From: Planctomycetota bacterium
GTDB taxonomy: Bacteria > Planctomycetota > Phycisphaerae > UBA1845 > PWPN01
NCBI GenBank assembly: GCA_016209665.1
Contig: JACQVT010000690.1
Coordinates: 1 to 8,657 of the forward strand
Direction of reading: 5' to 3'
Length of the DNA: 8,657 nucleotides
Positions 1 to 6,803 of the stretch are shown in pieces (the stretch's first letter is position 1; every line of letters begins with the position of its first letter). The translations under genes and the position numbers were made by a program. The notes beneath the pieces are model-generated. The model was not told where the DNA came from. It saw only the letters and a list, made by a program, of their open reading frames with translations, and searched no databases.

Positions 1-437
1 GATCGGGCGGCCGTGATGCCGACCAGGCCACGGGCGACCGCGGCCGGGACCGCGACCGAGGTGACCGAGGCCAGGGCCCCGACCGACGCCCAGGCCAGGG
101 CGGCGGACGTGATTTTGGCCGCGACCAGGGTCGGGACCGGGGACCGGATGGCGACCGCGGACGAGACCGGGGTCGCGACGGGGGTAACGCCGACGACAAC
201 CGGGGGCCGGACGGCGGACGCGACCGCGCTCCGGGTGGGCGTGATTTCGGACGCGACCGGCCGGGCGGCAGCCGCGGCGATCGCGATCGCAGCAACGGCG
301 CAGATCGCGACCGCCGAGAGGACGACCCCGACGCGGCCGATCGCGACCGCGACAACGATCGCCCACCGCCCGGCGGCGATGACCGGGAACGTCCGCCCAG
401 CCGGCGGCGGCCTTCGGACCGGGGCCCGACGCGGTAG
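1..437 (+). CDS. C-terminal tail of an unidentified Gly/Arg/Asp-rich protein (5' partial)
   Basis: The frame whose first full codon starts at base 3 stays open to a TAG at 435-437, giving at least 144 residues of a protein that begins outside the window. The visible part is almost entirely Gly, Arg, Asp and Pro, with many GRD, DRD and RDRG units and few hydrophobic residues, so it is predicted to be disordered. No folded domain can be seen and no function can be assigned. The frame was chosen because its stop lies before gspJ and because its composition resembles the Asp/Arg/Gln/Gly insert in the GspK encoded downstream. The competing open frame from base 13 continues far into gspJ and gives an Ala/Thr/Arg-rich sequence, so it is treated as a shadow. 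By position it could be the tail of another pseudopilin such as GspI or GspH, but that is a guess from gene order. Confidence 0.6.
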   Translation, partial: SGGRDADQATGDRGRDRDRGDRGQGPDRRPGQGGGRDFGRDQGRDRGPDGDRGRDRGRDGGNADDNRGPDGGRDRAPGGRDFGRDRPGGSRGDRDRSNGADRDRREDDPDAADRDRDNDRPPPGGDDRERPPSRRRPSDRGPTR

Positions 438-469
438 TCGGATAGCGCGGGCTGCCCCCGCAACCGAAC

Positions 470-503
470 GACGCGGGGAGATAGAGACGCGGGGACGCGG
501 GGA
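470..503. repeat. 8-bp tandem repeat (ACGCGGGG) between genes
   Basis: The unit GACGCGGGGA occurs at 470-479, 486-495 and 494-503. The starts are 16 and 8 bases apart, so the array has an 8-base period with one degenerate unit (478-485) in the middle. It lies in the 143-base gap between the upstream gene and gspJ. A 5-bp GCGGG/CCCGC inverted repeat (447-451 with 457-461) sits just upstream of it and has no T-run. The repeat is seen directly. Whether it is a dispersed family in this genome or has any regulatory role cannot be told from one copy. Confidence 0.6.
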
Positions 504-580
504 AAAGCAGAGACGGATTCCAGGATTTGCGCGGCGCGCGAAGCCGCCGCGGTACAGCGGACTGTGGATCGAGACGGGAT

Positions 581-1672
581 ATGGGCACCATGCGGCGCGG
601 CAACACAGGCAGCGGCTCGGGAGGCGGCCGACATCGGTCCGGGCCGCCGCGGCGGGCCTTCAGCCTGCTGGAGATGGTGCTCGCCCTGTCGCTGATCATC
701 ATGTTGATGGGCGGCGTCTACGGCTTTTACGTGTCGACGATGCAGGCCCGGGAGGCGGCGGTCCGAAGCATGCGCGACACGCTGCTCATGCGGGCGCTCT
801 TGGAACAGATGGCCGAGGAGATCCGCCACGTCACCGACATCGTGCCCGACAACGTGGGCTTCATCGGAACGGAGGAGGAGCTGACGTTTACGCGGCTGGC
901 CATCCCCCACATGGGCGAGGCCATGAGATTGCGCGACCGCGTGGGCGACGACTCCAAGCCGGGGCTGCAAGACTTCCTGCGCGTCACCTACAAGCTGGAG
1001 TGGGACACCTCGGGCGAGAACCTGGACGAGGACGGGACCCCGGTGGTCTACGGACTGCTGCGCAATTCACCCCCCCTGATCGACCCGAACCCGGCCTACC
1101 AGCTCAGCCCCGAGGCGTTGACGAAACTCGAGGAGGACACGGGTTTCAAACTCGATGACGGAGCCGAGCTGCCGAGGCTGCCCCCCAGTGCCCCCGAGAT
1201 CATCGCCCCCGAGGTGAAGTACCTGCGGTTCAAGTATTTCGACGGCGTGAACTGGTTGCCGCGCTGGCAGGCCACGGGGGGCAGCGCCCAGCAGGCGAGC
1301 GGCGGCGACGCCGGAACCGGTGAACTCGGCGACGGTACGGGCGGCACCGGCGACCAAGGGGCGGGCGGTGACGGATCGGACTTGGCCGCGGGTCTCGGCG
1401 GTGAGCGGGAGCCGTCCGACCGCGTGCTCCCGCAGGCGATCCAGATCACCATCGGCAAGGTGAAGGTGCCGCATCAACTGGGCGACTTCGACATCGGACA
1501 GGCGATGGAGGAAGAGAGACTGGACAACGAGACATGGCACCCCGACCGCTGGACGATCCGGGTCTACCTGCGGCAGGCCGATCAGTCGCTGCTCAGCACG
1601 CGAAGCCACGGCATCGACGTCGGAAACGACTTGGGAATCGAAAGCGGTCAGTTGGAGAGCGGCCTGAGATGA
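581..1672 (+). CDS. gspJ: Type II secretion minor pseudopilin GspJ
   Basis: This 363-residue minor pseudopilin would form part of the GspI-J-K tip complex of the periplasmic pseudopilus. A class III prepilin leader ends in PPRRA (residues 22-26), followed by FSLLEMV with Glu at +5 of the mature protein (E31) and a hydrophobic helix to about residue 50. Cleavage and N-methylation by a GspO/PilD peptidase are expected after A26. The GspJ core motifs are present: LRFKYFDG near residues 215-222, and later LPQAIQITIGKV from about residue 283. Between them lies a Gly/Asp/Gln/Ala-rich insert (about 231-280) that typical GspJ lacks, which helps explain a length well above the usual 200 or so residues. 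ATG 581 was chosen because GAGACGGG precedes it at usable spacing; TTG 527 and ATG 590 are alternatives. Its stop overlaps the gspK start (ATGA). Confidence 0.85.
   Translation: MGTMRRGNTGSGSGGGRHRSGPPRRAFSLLEMVLALSLIIMLMGGVYGFYVSTMQAREAAVRSMRDTLLMRALLEQMAEEIRHVTDIVPDNVGFIGTEEELTFTRLAIPHMGEAMRLRDRVGDDSKPGLQDFLRVTYKLEWDTSGENLDEDGTPVVYGLLRNSPPLIDPNPAYQLSPEALTKLEEDTGFKLDDGAELPRLPPSAPEIIAPEVKYLRFKYFDGVNWLPRWQATGGSAQQASGGDAGTGELGDGTGGTGDQGAGGDGSDLAAGLGGEREPSDRVLPQAIQITIGKVKVPHQLGDFDIGQAMEEERLDNETWHPDRWTIRVYLRQADQSLLSTRSHGIDVGNDLGIESGQLESGLR
1654..1659 (+). promoter_or_regulatory. Ribosome binding site for gspK, inside the end of gspJ
   Basis: GGAGAG lies 9 bases before the ATG at 1669. It fixes the gspK start there rather than at an in-frame ATG at 1534, and it places the prepilin leader at a normal length. 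The ATGA overlap with the gspJ stop suggests translational coupling. Confidence 0.7.
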
Positions 1673-3741
1673 TACCAGCGCGTTTTCGACAATCTGTTCC
1701 CAGTCCCGTTTGCCGCCGGCGACCGCAGACGGCCCGGCGGGGGATGATCTTGCTGGTCGTGCTGGCGATCATCGCGGTGCTGGCCCTCATTGCCGCCAGC
1801 TTCGCCTACCGCATGGAGGGAGAACGGCTGGGCATCGAGGCCCTGGGCGACTTGCAGCAGGCCCGCCTGGCCGGCGAGTCGGCCATGGAGCGGGTCAAGC
1901 ACCTGTTGCGCGACGACCGCACCAACATGGACTTGTGGTACGACAACCCGGAGGCCTTCCGCCGGGTGCCGGTCTGGATGCCCGACAGCGAGGGCGGCCT
2001 CGGCGGCGACGAAAGCCCGACCCGCAAGGAGGTCGTGCCGGGCCAGCCTGCCTGGCGCTACAGCGTGGTGGCCTACGAAGTGGTGGCCGAGGACAAGGTG
2101 GTGATCCGCTACGGGCTGACTGACGAAGCCGGCAAGCTGAACATCAACTTCGCCAGCCGCGGGGAACTGCTGCGGCTGGTCAAGAGCGCCGACCTGAAGG
2201 AACTCCCCGCCGAGGCCCTGGTCGACGCCCTGATCGACTGGCGCGACCGGGACGACGATTTCAACTCGCCGGCGGGGGCGGAGTCGCCGTGGTACATGTC
2301 GAGGCTGGGCTACCGGGCGAAGAATCGCCCGTTCGATTCCGTTGAAGAACTGCTGATGGTGAGGTACTGGGACGGGCGGTTCCTGTTCGGCGAGGACGCC
2401 AACCGCAACGGCTACCTCGACGAGAACGAGGACGACGGCGACGAGGGCGCGTTCCCCGACGACAACGGCGACAACAAGCTCGACCGCGGCCTGGCCCGCT
2501 TGCTGACGACGTACTCGTGGGACTGGGACTTCGCCAACGACAACAAGCCGCGAAGCAACATCAACCAACTGTCCTGGAACGACCGCGAGAAGCTGCCCAA
2601 GCAACTCCAGGACGAGCTGAGCGAGGAGACGATCGGCTTTTTGGCCGAGGCCAAGAAGCGCGGGTTCAAGTTCCGGTCGGTGGGCGAACTGTGGGGCCTG
2701 CAAGTCTTCGAGGACGGCTCGTCGAACTATGATGAGGCGTGGGAAGCGTACAAGCAGCAAGTCACGGAGGAGAACGAGATCCCCAAGCCAGCCGGTGAGG
2801 ACCAGGGTGGCGAGGATCAAGGCGGCCAGGATCAGGGCGACCAGGACCAGAACAACCAGGGCGATGACCGTGTCGACGGGCAGGACCGGCAGAACGATCA
2901 GGATCAGGACAACACCGGCGGCGACCGCACGAACCCAAGCAACGGCAGCGACCGGCGGAACACGGGGGAGACGGACGACGACTCCAACCGCGACGACGAC
3001 GAGGAACAGCCTTCCGCCCGCGAGAAGAACGATCAGCGCCGCCGGCAGTCGGTCCGCGACGAGAACAACACGGGCAGCGTGCGTGACGGCCGGGGCAATC
3101 GCGGCGACAATGGCCGTCGAGATAGTCAGGCCGGCCGCGGCCGGCAGGGCACGGGCGACGGCAGACAGAGTGGGACGACGGGGTCCAGCGGCCGGAGCAG
3201 CCAGGCCGGGCGCACCGATCAGGGCAGTCAGCCGGGCGAGGACGACGAGGCTCGCAAGGGCGAACCGGTGATCAGCCCGGTGACCCCGGAACAGATGAAC
3301 GTCGTGCTGGACCGGCTGACGGTGCGATCGCCGCAGCAGATCCAGGTGCCCGGGCGGATCAACGTGAACACGGCCCCCTTCGAGGTGCTGCGGAGCATCA
3401 TCGGCATCACCGACGAGGAGGCGAAGCGAATCGTCGAGGCCCGCAAGAGCCTGGCCGGCCCCGACAAGATGACGACGGCCTGGCTGGTCACCAGCGGGGC
3501 CCTGGCGCCGGAGAAGTACGCGGTGATTGCGAACAAGATCACGGCCCGATCGATCCAGTTCACGGCCGACGTGATCGGCTTCGCGGACCACGTGGGAACC
3601 TTCCGGCGGCTGCAAGCGGTGATCGAGATGCGGGGACACATGGCCCAGATCCGGTACTATCGCGACATCAGCTCGCTGGGCATCGGCTTCCCGGTGAAGG
3701 ACGACGAGCGGACGGAAGGGCTTTCGTATCAGCCACAGTAA
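1669..3741 (+). CDS. gspK: Type II secretion tip pseudopilin GspK with a large disordered insert
   Basis: This 690-residue protein is about twice the usual GspK length (roughly 300-350). The prepilin leader ends ARRG (22-25), followed by MILLVVLAII. The +5 position is Val30, not Glu, which is the known hallmark of GspK, the pseudopilus cap. The GspK core follows: DEAGKLNIN (152-160), then ALIDWRDRDDD, PFDSVEELL, and a C-terminal GRINVNTAPFEVL (NVNTAP at 565-570) beginning the second helical domain. Residues 243-254 (D-A-N-R-N-G-Y-L-D-E-N-E) match an EF-hand loop, and a weaker second loop starts at D264. This agrees with the Ca2+ sites known in GspK structures. Residues about 375-532 form an Asp/Gln/Asn/Arg/Gly-rich stretch between the two halves. 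There is no frameshift: the frame is open throughout and the family motifs on both sides are intact. Its TAA shares a base with the next ATG. Confidence 0.9.
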   Translation: MIPARFRQSVPSPVCRRRPQTARRGMILLVVLAIIAVLALIAASFAYRMEGERLGIEALGDLQQARLAGESAMERVKHLLRDDRTNMDLWYDNPEAFRRVPVWMPDSEGGLGGDESPTRKEVVPGQPAWRYSVVAYEVVAEDKVVIRYGLTDEAGKLNINFASRGELLRLVKSADLKELPAEALVDALIDWRDRDDDFNSPAGAESPWYMSRLGYRAKNRPFDSVEELLMVRYWDGRFLFGEDANRNGYLDENEDDGDEGAFPDDNGDNKLDRGLARLLTTYSWDWDFANDNKPRSNINQLSWNDREKLPKQLQDELSEETIGFLAEAKKRGFKFRSVGELWGLQVFEDGSSNYDEAWEAYKQQVTEENEIPKPAGEDQGGEDQGGQDQGDQDQNNQGDDRVDGQDRQNDQDQDNTGGDRTNPSNGSDRRNTGETDDDSNRDDDEEQPSAREKNDQRRRQSVRDENNTGSVRDGRGNRGDNGRRDSQAGRGRQGTGDGRQSGTTGSSGRSSQAGRTDQGSQPGEDDEARKGEPVISPVTPEQMNVVLDRLTVRSPQQIQVPGRINVNTAPFEVLRSIIGITDEEAKRIVEARKSLAGPDKMTTAWLVTSGALAPEKYAVIANKITARSIQFTADVIGFADHVGTFRRLQAVIEMRGHMAQIRYYRDISSLGIGFPVKDDERTEGLSYQPQ
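2797..2856 (+). repeat. 15-base coding repeat at the start of the GspK insert
   Basis: Four successive pentapeptides read EDQGG, EDQGG, QDQGD and QDQNN (GspK residues 377-396), encoded by a degenerate 15-base tandem repeat. The codons differ between copies (GAC/GAT, CAG/CAA, GGT/GGC), so the duplication is not very recent or the protein pattern has been kept by selection. The rest of the insert keeps the Asp/Gln/Asn/Arg/Gly composition without clear periodicity. Confidence 0.6.
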
Positions 3742-5246
3742 TGCGCAAGCGCGACGTACTATGCATTGATTGGGACGGGCGGTCGATCCGCGTGCTGGAG
3801 GTGGGCTTCCATCGCTCGGGGGTGGTCGTCCGGCGGGCCGTGCACGCCCCGGTGCCACCGGACATGGACGTGCGGGACCCGGCGACGATGGGGGACTTCC
3901 TCCGCCGCACCCTGGGCGAGCACCGCATCCGCACCCGCCGGGCGATCGTGGACGTGCCGCGGCACGATACGTTTCTCAACCGCCTGTCGCTGCCGTCCGG
4001 CACGATGGACGAACTGGCGGCGATGGTCCACTTGCAGATTCCCAAGGAGCTGCCGTTCAGCAGGGACCAGGCGGTCATCGACTTTGTGGTCGTCCCGAAC
4101 GAGGGCACCACGTGGGACGTTTGGGTGGCGGCCATCCGCGTCGGCGTGGTCGAATACTATCGCCAGGTATTCGCGGCGGCGGGGCTCACGCTGGAGCGGA
4201 TCGGTCTGCGGCCCTACGCGAACGTGCGCACGCTGCAAGCGTCGGACCTGACGCGAGGCCGCGTGGTCATGGTCGAGATCGGCCCGTCGATGACCGAGAT
4301 CAACATCCTGCGCGACGGGCAGTTGATGTACACCCGGGCCGCCCCCGTGGCCATGCCCGCGGCCGGCAGCCCGGCGATCGGCGCCGAGGGCGAGGCCGCC
4401 GGCCCGCCGCCGCCCATGCCGATGGACGACCTGCTGATCGAGGTCAGCCGGACCATCGCCGCCTACCGGGCGACGGACCTGGGAGCGACCATCGACCTCA
4501 TCGTTCTGGCCGGTACGGTCTGGATCGACGAACCCTTGGCGCGGGCGTTCGAGGAGCGATTCACCGTCCCGACCCAGGTGCAGCCGGTGCCCCGGGCCGT
4601 CCGCTGGCGGGCGGAACTGGCGGGTTCGCCGGCGCCGTTCAGCGCGGCGATGGGCCTGGCCCTCGGCGAGCTGGGCGAGGCGTCGCATCGGTTCGACTTC
4701 CTGCACGTCAAGGAGCCCGAGGCCGAGCATCGCCAGCGGGCCAAGCGCCGGCCGGTGGTAGCGGCGACGGTCCTGATGTTCGCCGCGGCGGGCGTGGTGG
4801 CGGCGTATCAGCCGATCCGCCATCGCAACCTCGAACTCGCCGCCCTCGAGGCGAGTTACGCCGTCCAGAACAGCAACGAGAAGAGCCGACAGGAGGCCCT
4901 CAAGCGGGTCACCGACCTTGGCGACTGGCAGGCCCGCGACGTGATCTGGATCAACCACCTGCACAGGATCGCCGAGGTGTTCCCGTCGAACAAGGAATGC
5001 TTCATCACGCGCCTGGACGTGAACGCCGCGAAGGGAACGATCACGTTGACCCTGGCCGCGGCGAACGGTTTCGTGGCCGCCAAGGTGGTCGAGGCCGTCA
5101 AGTCGATCACCGACGAGAAGGACCGGCCGCTCTTCGACGCCGTCTCGGGCAACAAGGCGGGCGAGGCGAAGATCGCGGATTACCCGGTCTCGGACGAGGT
5201 GACGATCACCGTGTTGTCGCTGGCCCCCAAGCAGAAGAAGAGGTGA
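3741..5246 (+). CDS. gspL: PilM-PilN fusion, GspL-like inner-membrane assembly protein
   Basis: This 501-residue protein combines a cytoplasmic actin-like PilM domain, one membrane segment and a periplasmic PilN-like domain, the arrangement of GspL. It would link the GspE ATPase to the inner-membrane platform. PilM-type motifs in order are CIDWDGRSIRVLEV (8-21, phosphate-1-like), VVMVEIGPSMTEINI (175-189, phosphate-2-like, with Glu179 where PilM usually has Asp), IDLIVLAGTV (251-260) and FSAAMGLALGEL. A Pro/Ala/Gly-rich loop of about 25 residues precedes the helix MDDLLIEVSRTI. After KRRP, the membrane helix spans about 339-355, followed by a helical stretch and then a ferredoxin-like beta/alpha region to the end, resembling PilN. 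The ATG overlaps the gspK stop by one base and has no close Shine-Dalgarno, so translation is probably coupled to gspK. It could equally be named PilM; gspL follows from the gspJ-gspK context. Confidence 0.75.
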   Translation: MRKRDVLCIDWDGRSIRVLEVGFHRSGVVVRRAVHAPVPPDMDVRDPATMGDFLRRTLGEHRIRTRRAIVDVPRHDTFLNRLSLPSGTMDELAAMVHLQIPKELPFSRDQAVIDFVVVPNEGTTWDVWVAAIRVGVVEYYRQVFAAAGLTLERIGLRPYANVRTLQASDLTRGRVVMVEIGPSMTEINILRDGQLMYTRAAPVAMPAAGSPAIGAEGEAAGPPPPMPMDDLLIEVSRTIAAYRATDLGATIDLIVLAGTVWIDEPLARAFEERFTVPTQVQPVPRAVRWRAELAGSPAPFSAAMGLALGELGEASHRFDFLHVKEPEAEHRQRAKRRPVVAATVLMFAAAGVVAAYQPIRHRNLELAALEASYAVQNSNEKSRQEALKRVTDLGDWQARDVIWINHLHRIAEVFPSNKECFITRLDVNAAKGTITLTLAAANGFVAAKVVEAVKSITDEKDRPLFDAVSGNKAGEAKIADYPVSDEVTITVLSLAPKQKKR

Positions 5247-5272
5247 CCGTCCGTGTGGGTTGAGATGGCTGG

Positions 5273-6580
5273 ATGAACCGTCGCGAGAAGATCATGATCG
5301 GGCTGCTCGGCGCGGTCCTGGCCCTGCTTGCGGCCAAGACGGTGAAGAACCAGTACTTCGCGCGCCTGGCAGGCCTGGACAAGCAGATCGTCGCCAAGCA
5401 GAACGACCTGGACCGGCTCGAGGCCGACCAGCGTCGGTTGGCCAAAGGCAAGGAAGCCTGGCACGCCGCCGGCCGGCGGACCCTCGCCACCCAGGACAGC
5501 GAGGCCCAGACGCTGTTCCGCCCGGACATCGATGCCTTGGTCCAGGAGGTCGGCCTGACCAACGCGACGGTCCAGCTCAAGGGTATCGGCAAGGTGGGCA
5601 AGAACGGTCTGCGGAGCCTGAGCTGCTCGGTCACCGCGGAAGGCCAACTCAACGATATCCTCAGTTTTCTGTGGACGTTGCATCAGCGCCAGTACGCGGT
5701 GCGGTGCGACACGCTGCAACTGACCCGGGTGACGGGTAAGGACATCCCCAAGAACACCCTGCGGCTCATCGCCAACCTGGACACGCTGCTACTGCCGGAT
5801 GCCAAGGCCTACGACCTGCCGCGGGTGGCGCCGGTCGATCTGGCCAGCCCGCCCGCCCGACCCACCAGCCGGCCGGCTCTAGCCGGCCTCGACAAGTATC
5901 GCCAGATCGAAAAACGCAAGGTCTTCGAGGCCTGGACGCCGCCGGTTCCCCCACCGGGCAAGGTGGTAGGGCACAATCCACGCAACAATGGCGAACTGAA
6001 CGTCAACGTGCAGCAACTGAGCTGGTCGGCGGCCGCCCACGCGAAGAACTACGAGGTCTACTTCGGCGAAACGAATCCGCCGCCGCGGTTGGCCGAGGTC
6101 GCGGCGGTGAACTACCGCCCGCCGACATTGGTGGTCGACAGGACCTACTACTGGAAGATCGATTCCATCAACTCGGAGGGTGTGAAGACGGAGGGCGACG
6201 TGGTCAGCTTCAAGGCGATACCGGCTCCCGCGACACCGCCGCCTCAACCAGCCCCGCCGCCTCCGCCGCCGGACCAGAACCTGGTCCTGGCCCGGATCGT
6301 CAGTTCGCCGCGGGGCCAGCAGGCGGTCCTCGAGGACCCGGCGAACAAGGCCGCGGAAGACAAAAGGATCGAGGTGGGCGAGACGTTCTACGGTGGGACG
6401 TTAATTCTGGTCCATCCGAAAGGCGCGGTTTCGGAGAAGGACAACGAACTGCGGTTCCACCCCTTGACCAGGGCGCTGCGGGAGTGCGTCCCCCTGACCG
6501 AGGAGACGCAACCCGAGTTGCTGAATGAGGTCATGAAACTGGAGCGCCGGGCCGCGGGTATAAGTCAACGGCCGGGGTAA
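5273..6580 (+). CDS. GspM/PilO-like protein with FN3-like and GspC/PilP-like domains
   Basis: This 435-residue single-pass inner-membrane protein is about twice the length of GspM or PilO. After NRREK, a membrane helix spans about 6-23 and a Lys/Gln/Asp-rich predicted coiled coil about 25-62. Residues about 70-170 resemble the PilO/GspM ferredoxin-like fold (RSLSCSVTAEGQLNDILSFL). A linker leads to a fibronectin-III-like domain (about 228-314; LSWSA 249-253, YEVYFGE 260-266, TYYWKID 291-297). A Pro-rich spacer (316-334) precedes a C-terminal domain (about 337-405) with VGETFYGGTLILVHPKGAV (368-386), resembling the homology region of GspC/PilP that binds secretin N0. Together with the upstream PilM-PilN fusion and downstream secretin, this suggests a fused PilO-PilP role. 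The gene starts 26 bases after its neighbour; a weak GAG lies 8 bases upstream. The PilO part and TM are fairly clear, FN3 clear, and the HR assignment is inference. No symbol is given because the architecture is non-standard. Confidence 0.7.
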   Translation: MNRREKIMIGLLGAVLALLAAKTVKNQYFARLAGLDKQIVAKQNDLDRLEADQRRLAKGKEAWHAAGRRTLATQDSEAQTLFRPDIDALVQEVGLTNATVQLKGIGKVGKNGLRSLSCSVTAEGQLNDILSFLWTLHQRQYAVRCDTLQLTRVTGKDIPKNTLRLIANLDTLLLPDAKAYDLPRVAPVDLASPPARPTSRPALAGLDKYRQIEKRKVFEAWTPPVPPPGKVVGHNPRNNGELNVNVQQLSWSAAAHAKNYEVYFGETNPPPRLAEVAAVNYRPPTLVVDRTYYWKIDSINSEGVKTEGDVVSFKAIPAPATPPPQPAPPPPPPDQNLVLARIVSSPRGQQAVLEDPANKAAEDKRIEVGETFYGGTLILVHPKGAVSEKDNELRFHPLTRALRECVPLTEETQPELLNEVMKLERRAAGISQRPG

Positions 6581-6604
6581 GCGCCTGTCCCCAGACCCGT
6601 GTGG

Positions 6605-6623
6605 GACCGGCTTCCAGCCGGTC
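6605..6623. repeat. Perfect 7-bp hairpin after the GspM-like gene (REP-like or terminator)
   Basis: GACCGGC at 6605-6611 pairs perfectly with GCCGGTC at 6617-6623 around a 5-base loop (TTCCA), 24 bases after the stop codon at 6580. Only GGATTTC follows, so it lacks the T-run of a normal intrinsic terminator. The compact intergenic palindrome is similar in kind to REP-type elements. Transcript-end protection or partial termination between this gene and the secretin gene is possible but not shown. Confidence 0.5.
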
Positions 6624-6714
6624 GGATTTCAGGGTTCTGGGACGGGCTCCAGGCACCGGCCCGCGTCCGTGCGCTGGAACACGCTTGGCGTATTCGCATC
6701 GCTCCGCGGAAGAT

Positions 6715-6739
6715 CGGACGGTCCGGCTGGGTCCGTCCG
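6715..6739. other. Inverted repeat in the secretin leader (7-bp stem)
   Basis: CGGACGG (6715-6721) pairs with CCGTCCG (6733-6739) around an 11-base loop. It is the middle of three inverted repeats in the 238-base gap before the secretin gene. In DNA this GC-rich, 7-bp matches will arise by chance fairly often, so alone it is weak. It is listed because it lies in line with the stronger hairpin at 6772-6799. Confidence 0.35.
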
Positions 6740-6771
6740 GGCCGCGATGTCGATAACTTCAGCAATCCTGA

Positions 6772-6799
6772 CGGCCGCCCGGTGCGCAGTGGGCGGCCG
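6772..6799 (+). promoter_or_regulatory. Perfect 9-bp hairpin just upstream of the secretin ribosome binding site
   Basis: CGGCCGCCC (6772-6780) is an exact inverted match to GGGCGGCCG (6791-6799), with a 10-base loop (GGTGCGCAGT). The stem ends 4 bases before the GGAGG at 6804-6808. In RNA it would be very stable and close enough to influence ribosome access to the secretin start. It could be part of a structured leader, but no known riboswitch class is recognised. The hairpin is visible in the sequence; its role is inference. Confidence 0.5.
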
Positions 6800-6803
6800 A
6801 ACC

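Noticed and set aside
51..300. RGD tripeptides in the upstream tail as cell-adhesion motifs
   Set aside because: They are expected by chance in a chain made mostly of Arg, Gly and Asp.
447..461. GCGGG/CCCGC inverted repeat as a terminator of the upstream gene
   Set aside because: The stem is only 5 bp in very GC-rich DNA and no T-run follows.
13..1158. A 381-codon open frame beginning at ATG 13 on the + strand
   Set aside because: It runs through the end of the upstream gene, the non-coding gap and half of gspJ in another frame. Its Ala/Thr/Arg-rich product shows no domain, whereas gspJ in its own frame has clear pseudopilin motifs.
1534..1668. Upstream in-frame extension of gspK to ATG 1534
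   Set aside because: It would overlap gspJ by 139 bases and place 45 extra polar residues before the prepilin leader. The ATGA junction with GGAGAG at proper spacing supports 1669.
1648..3858. A 736-codon open frame on the minus strand opposite gspK
   Set aside because: Long antisense frames are expected in DNA this GC-rich. The product is a Val/Leu/Ala/Arg string without domains, and the + strand encodes an unmistakable GspK.
3759..5263. Overlapping open frames in other frames and on the minus strand across the PilM-PilN gene
   Set aside because: None shows a domain, while the 3741-5246 frame has ordered PilM and PilN motifs and a membrane helix.
6752..6757. GATAAC as a -10-like promoter element before the secretin gene
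   Set aside because: It matches 4 of 6 positions, but there is no plausible -35 at the right spacing, and planctomycete promoters are poorly defined.
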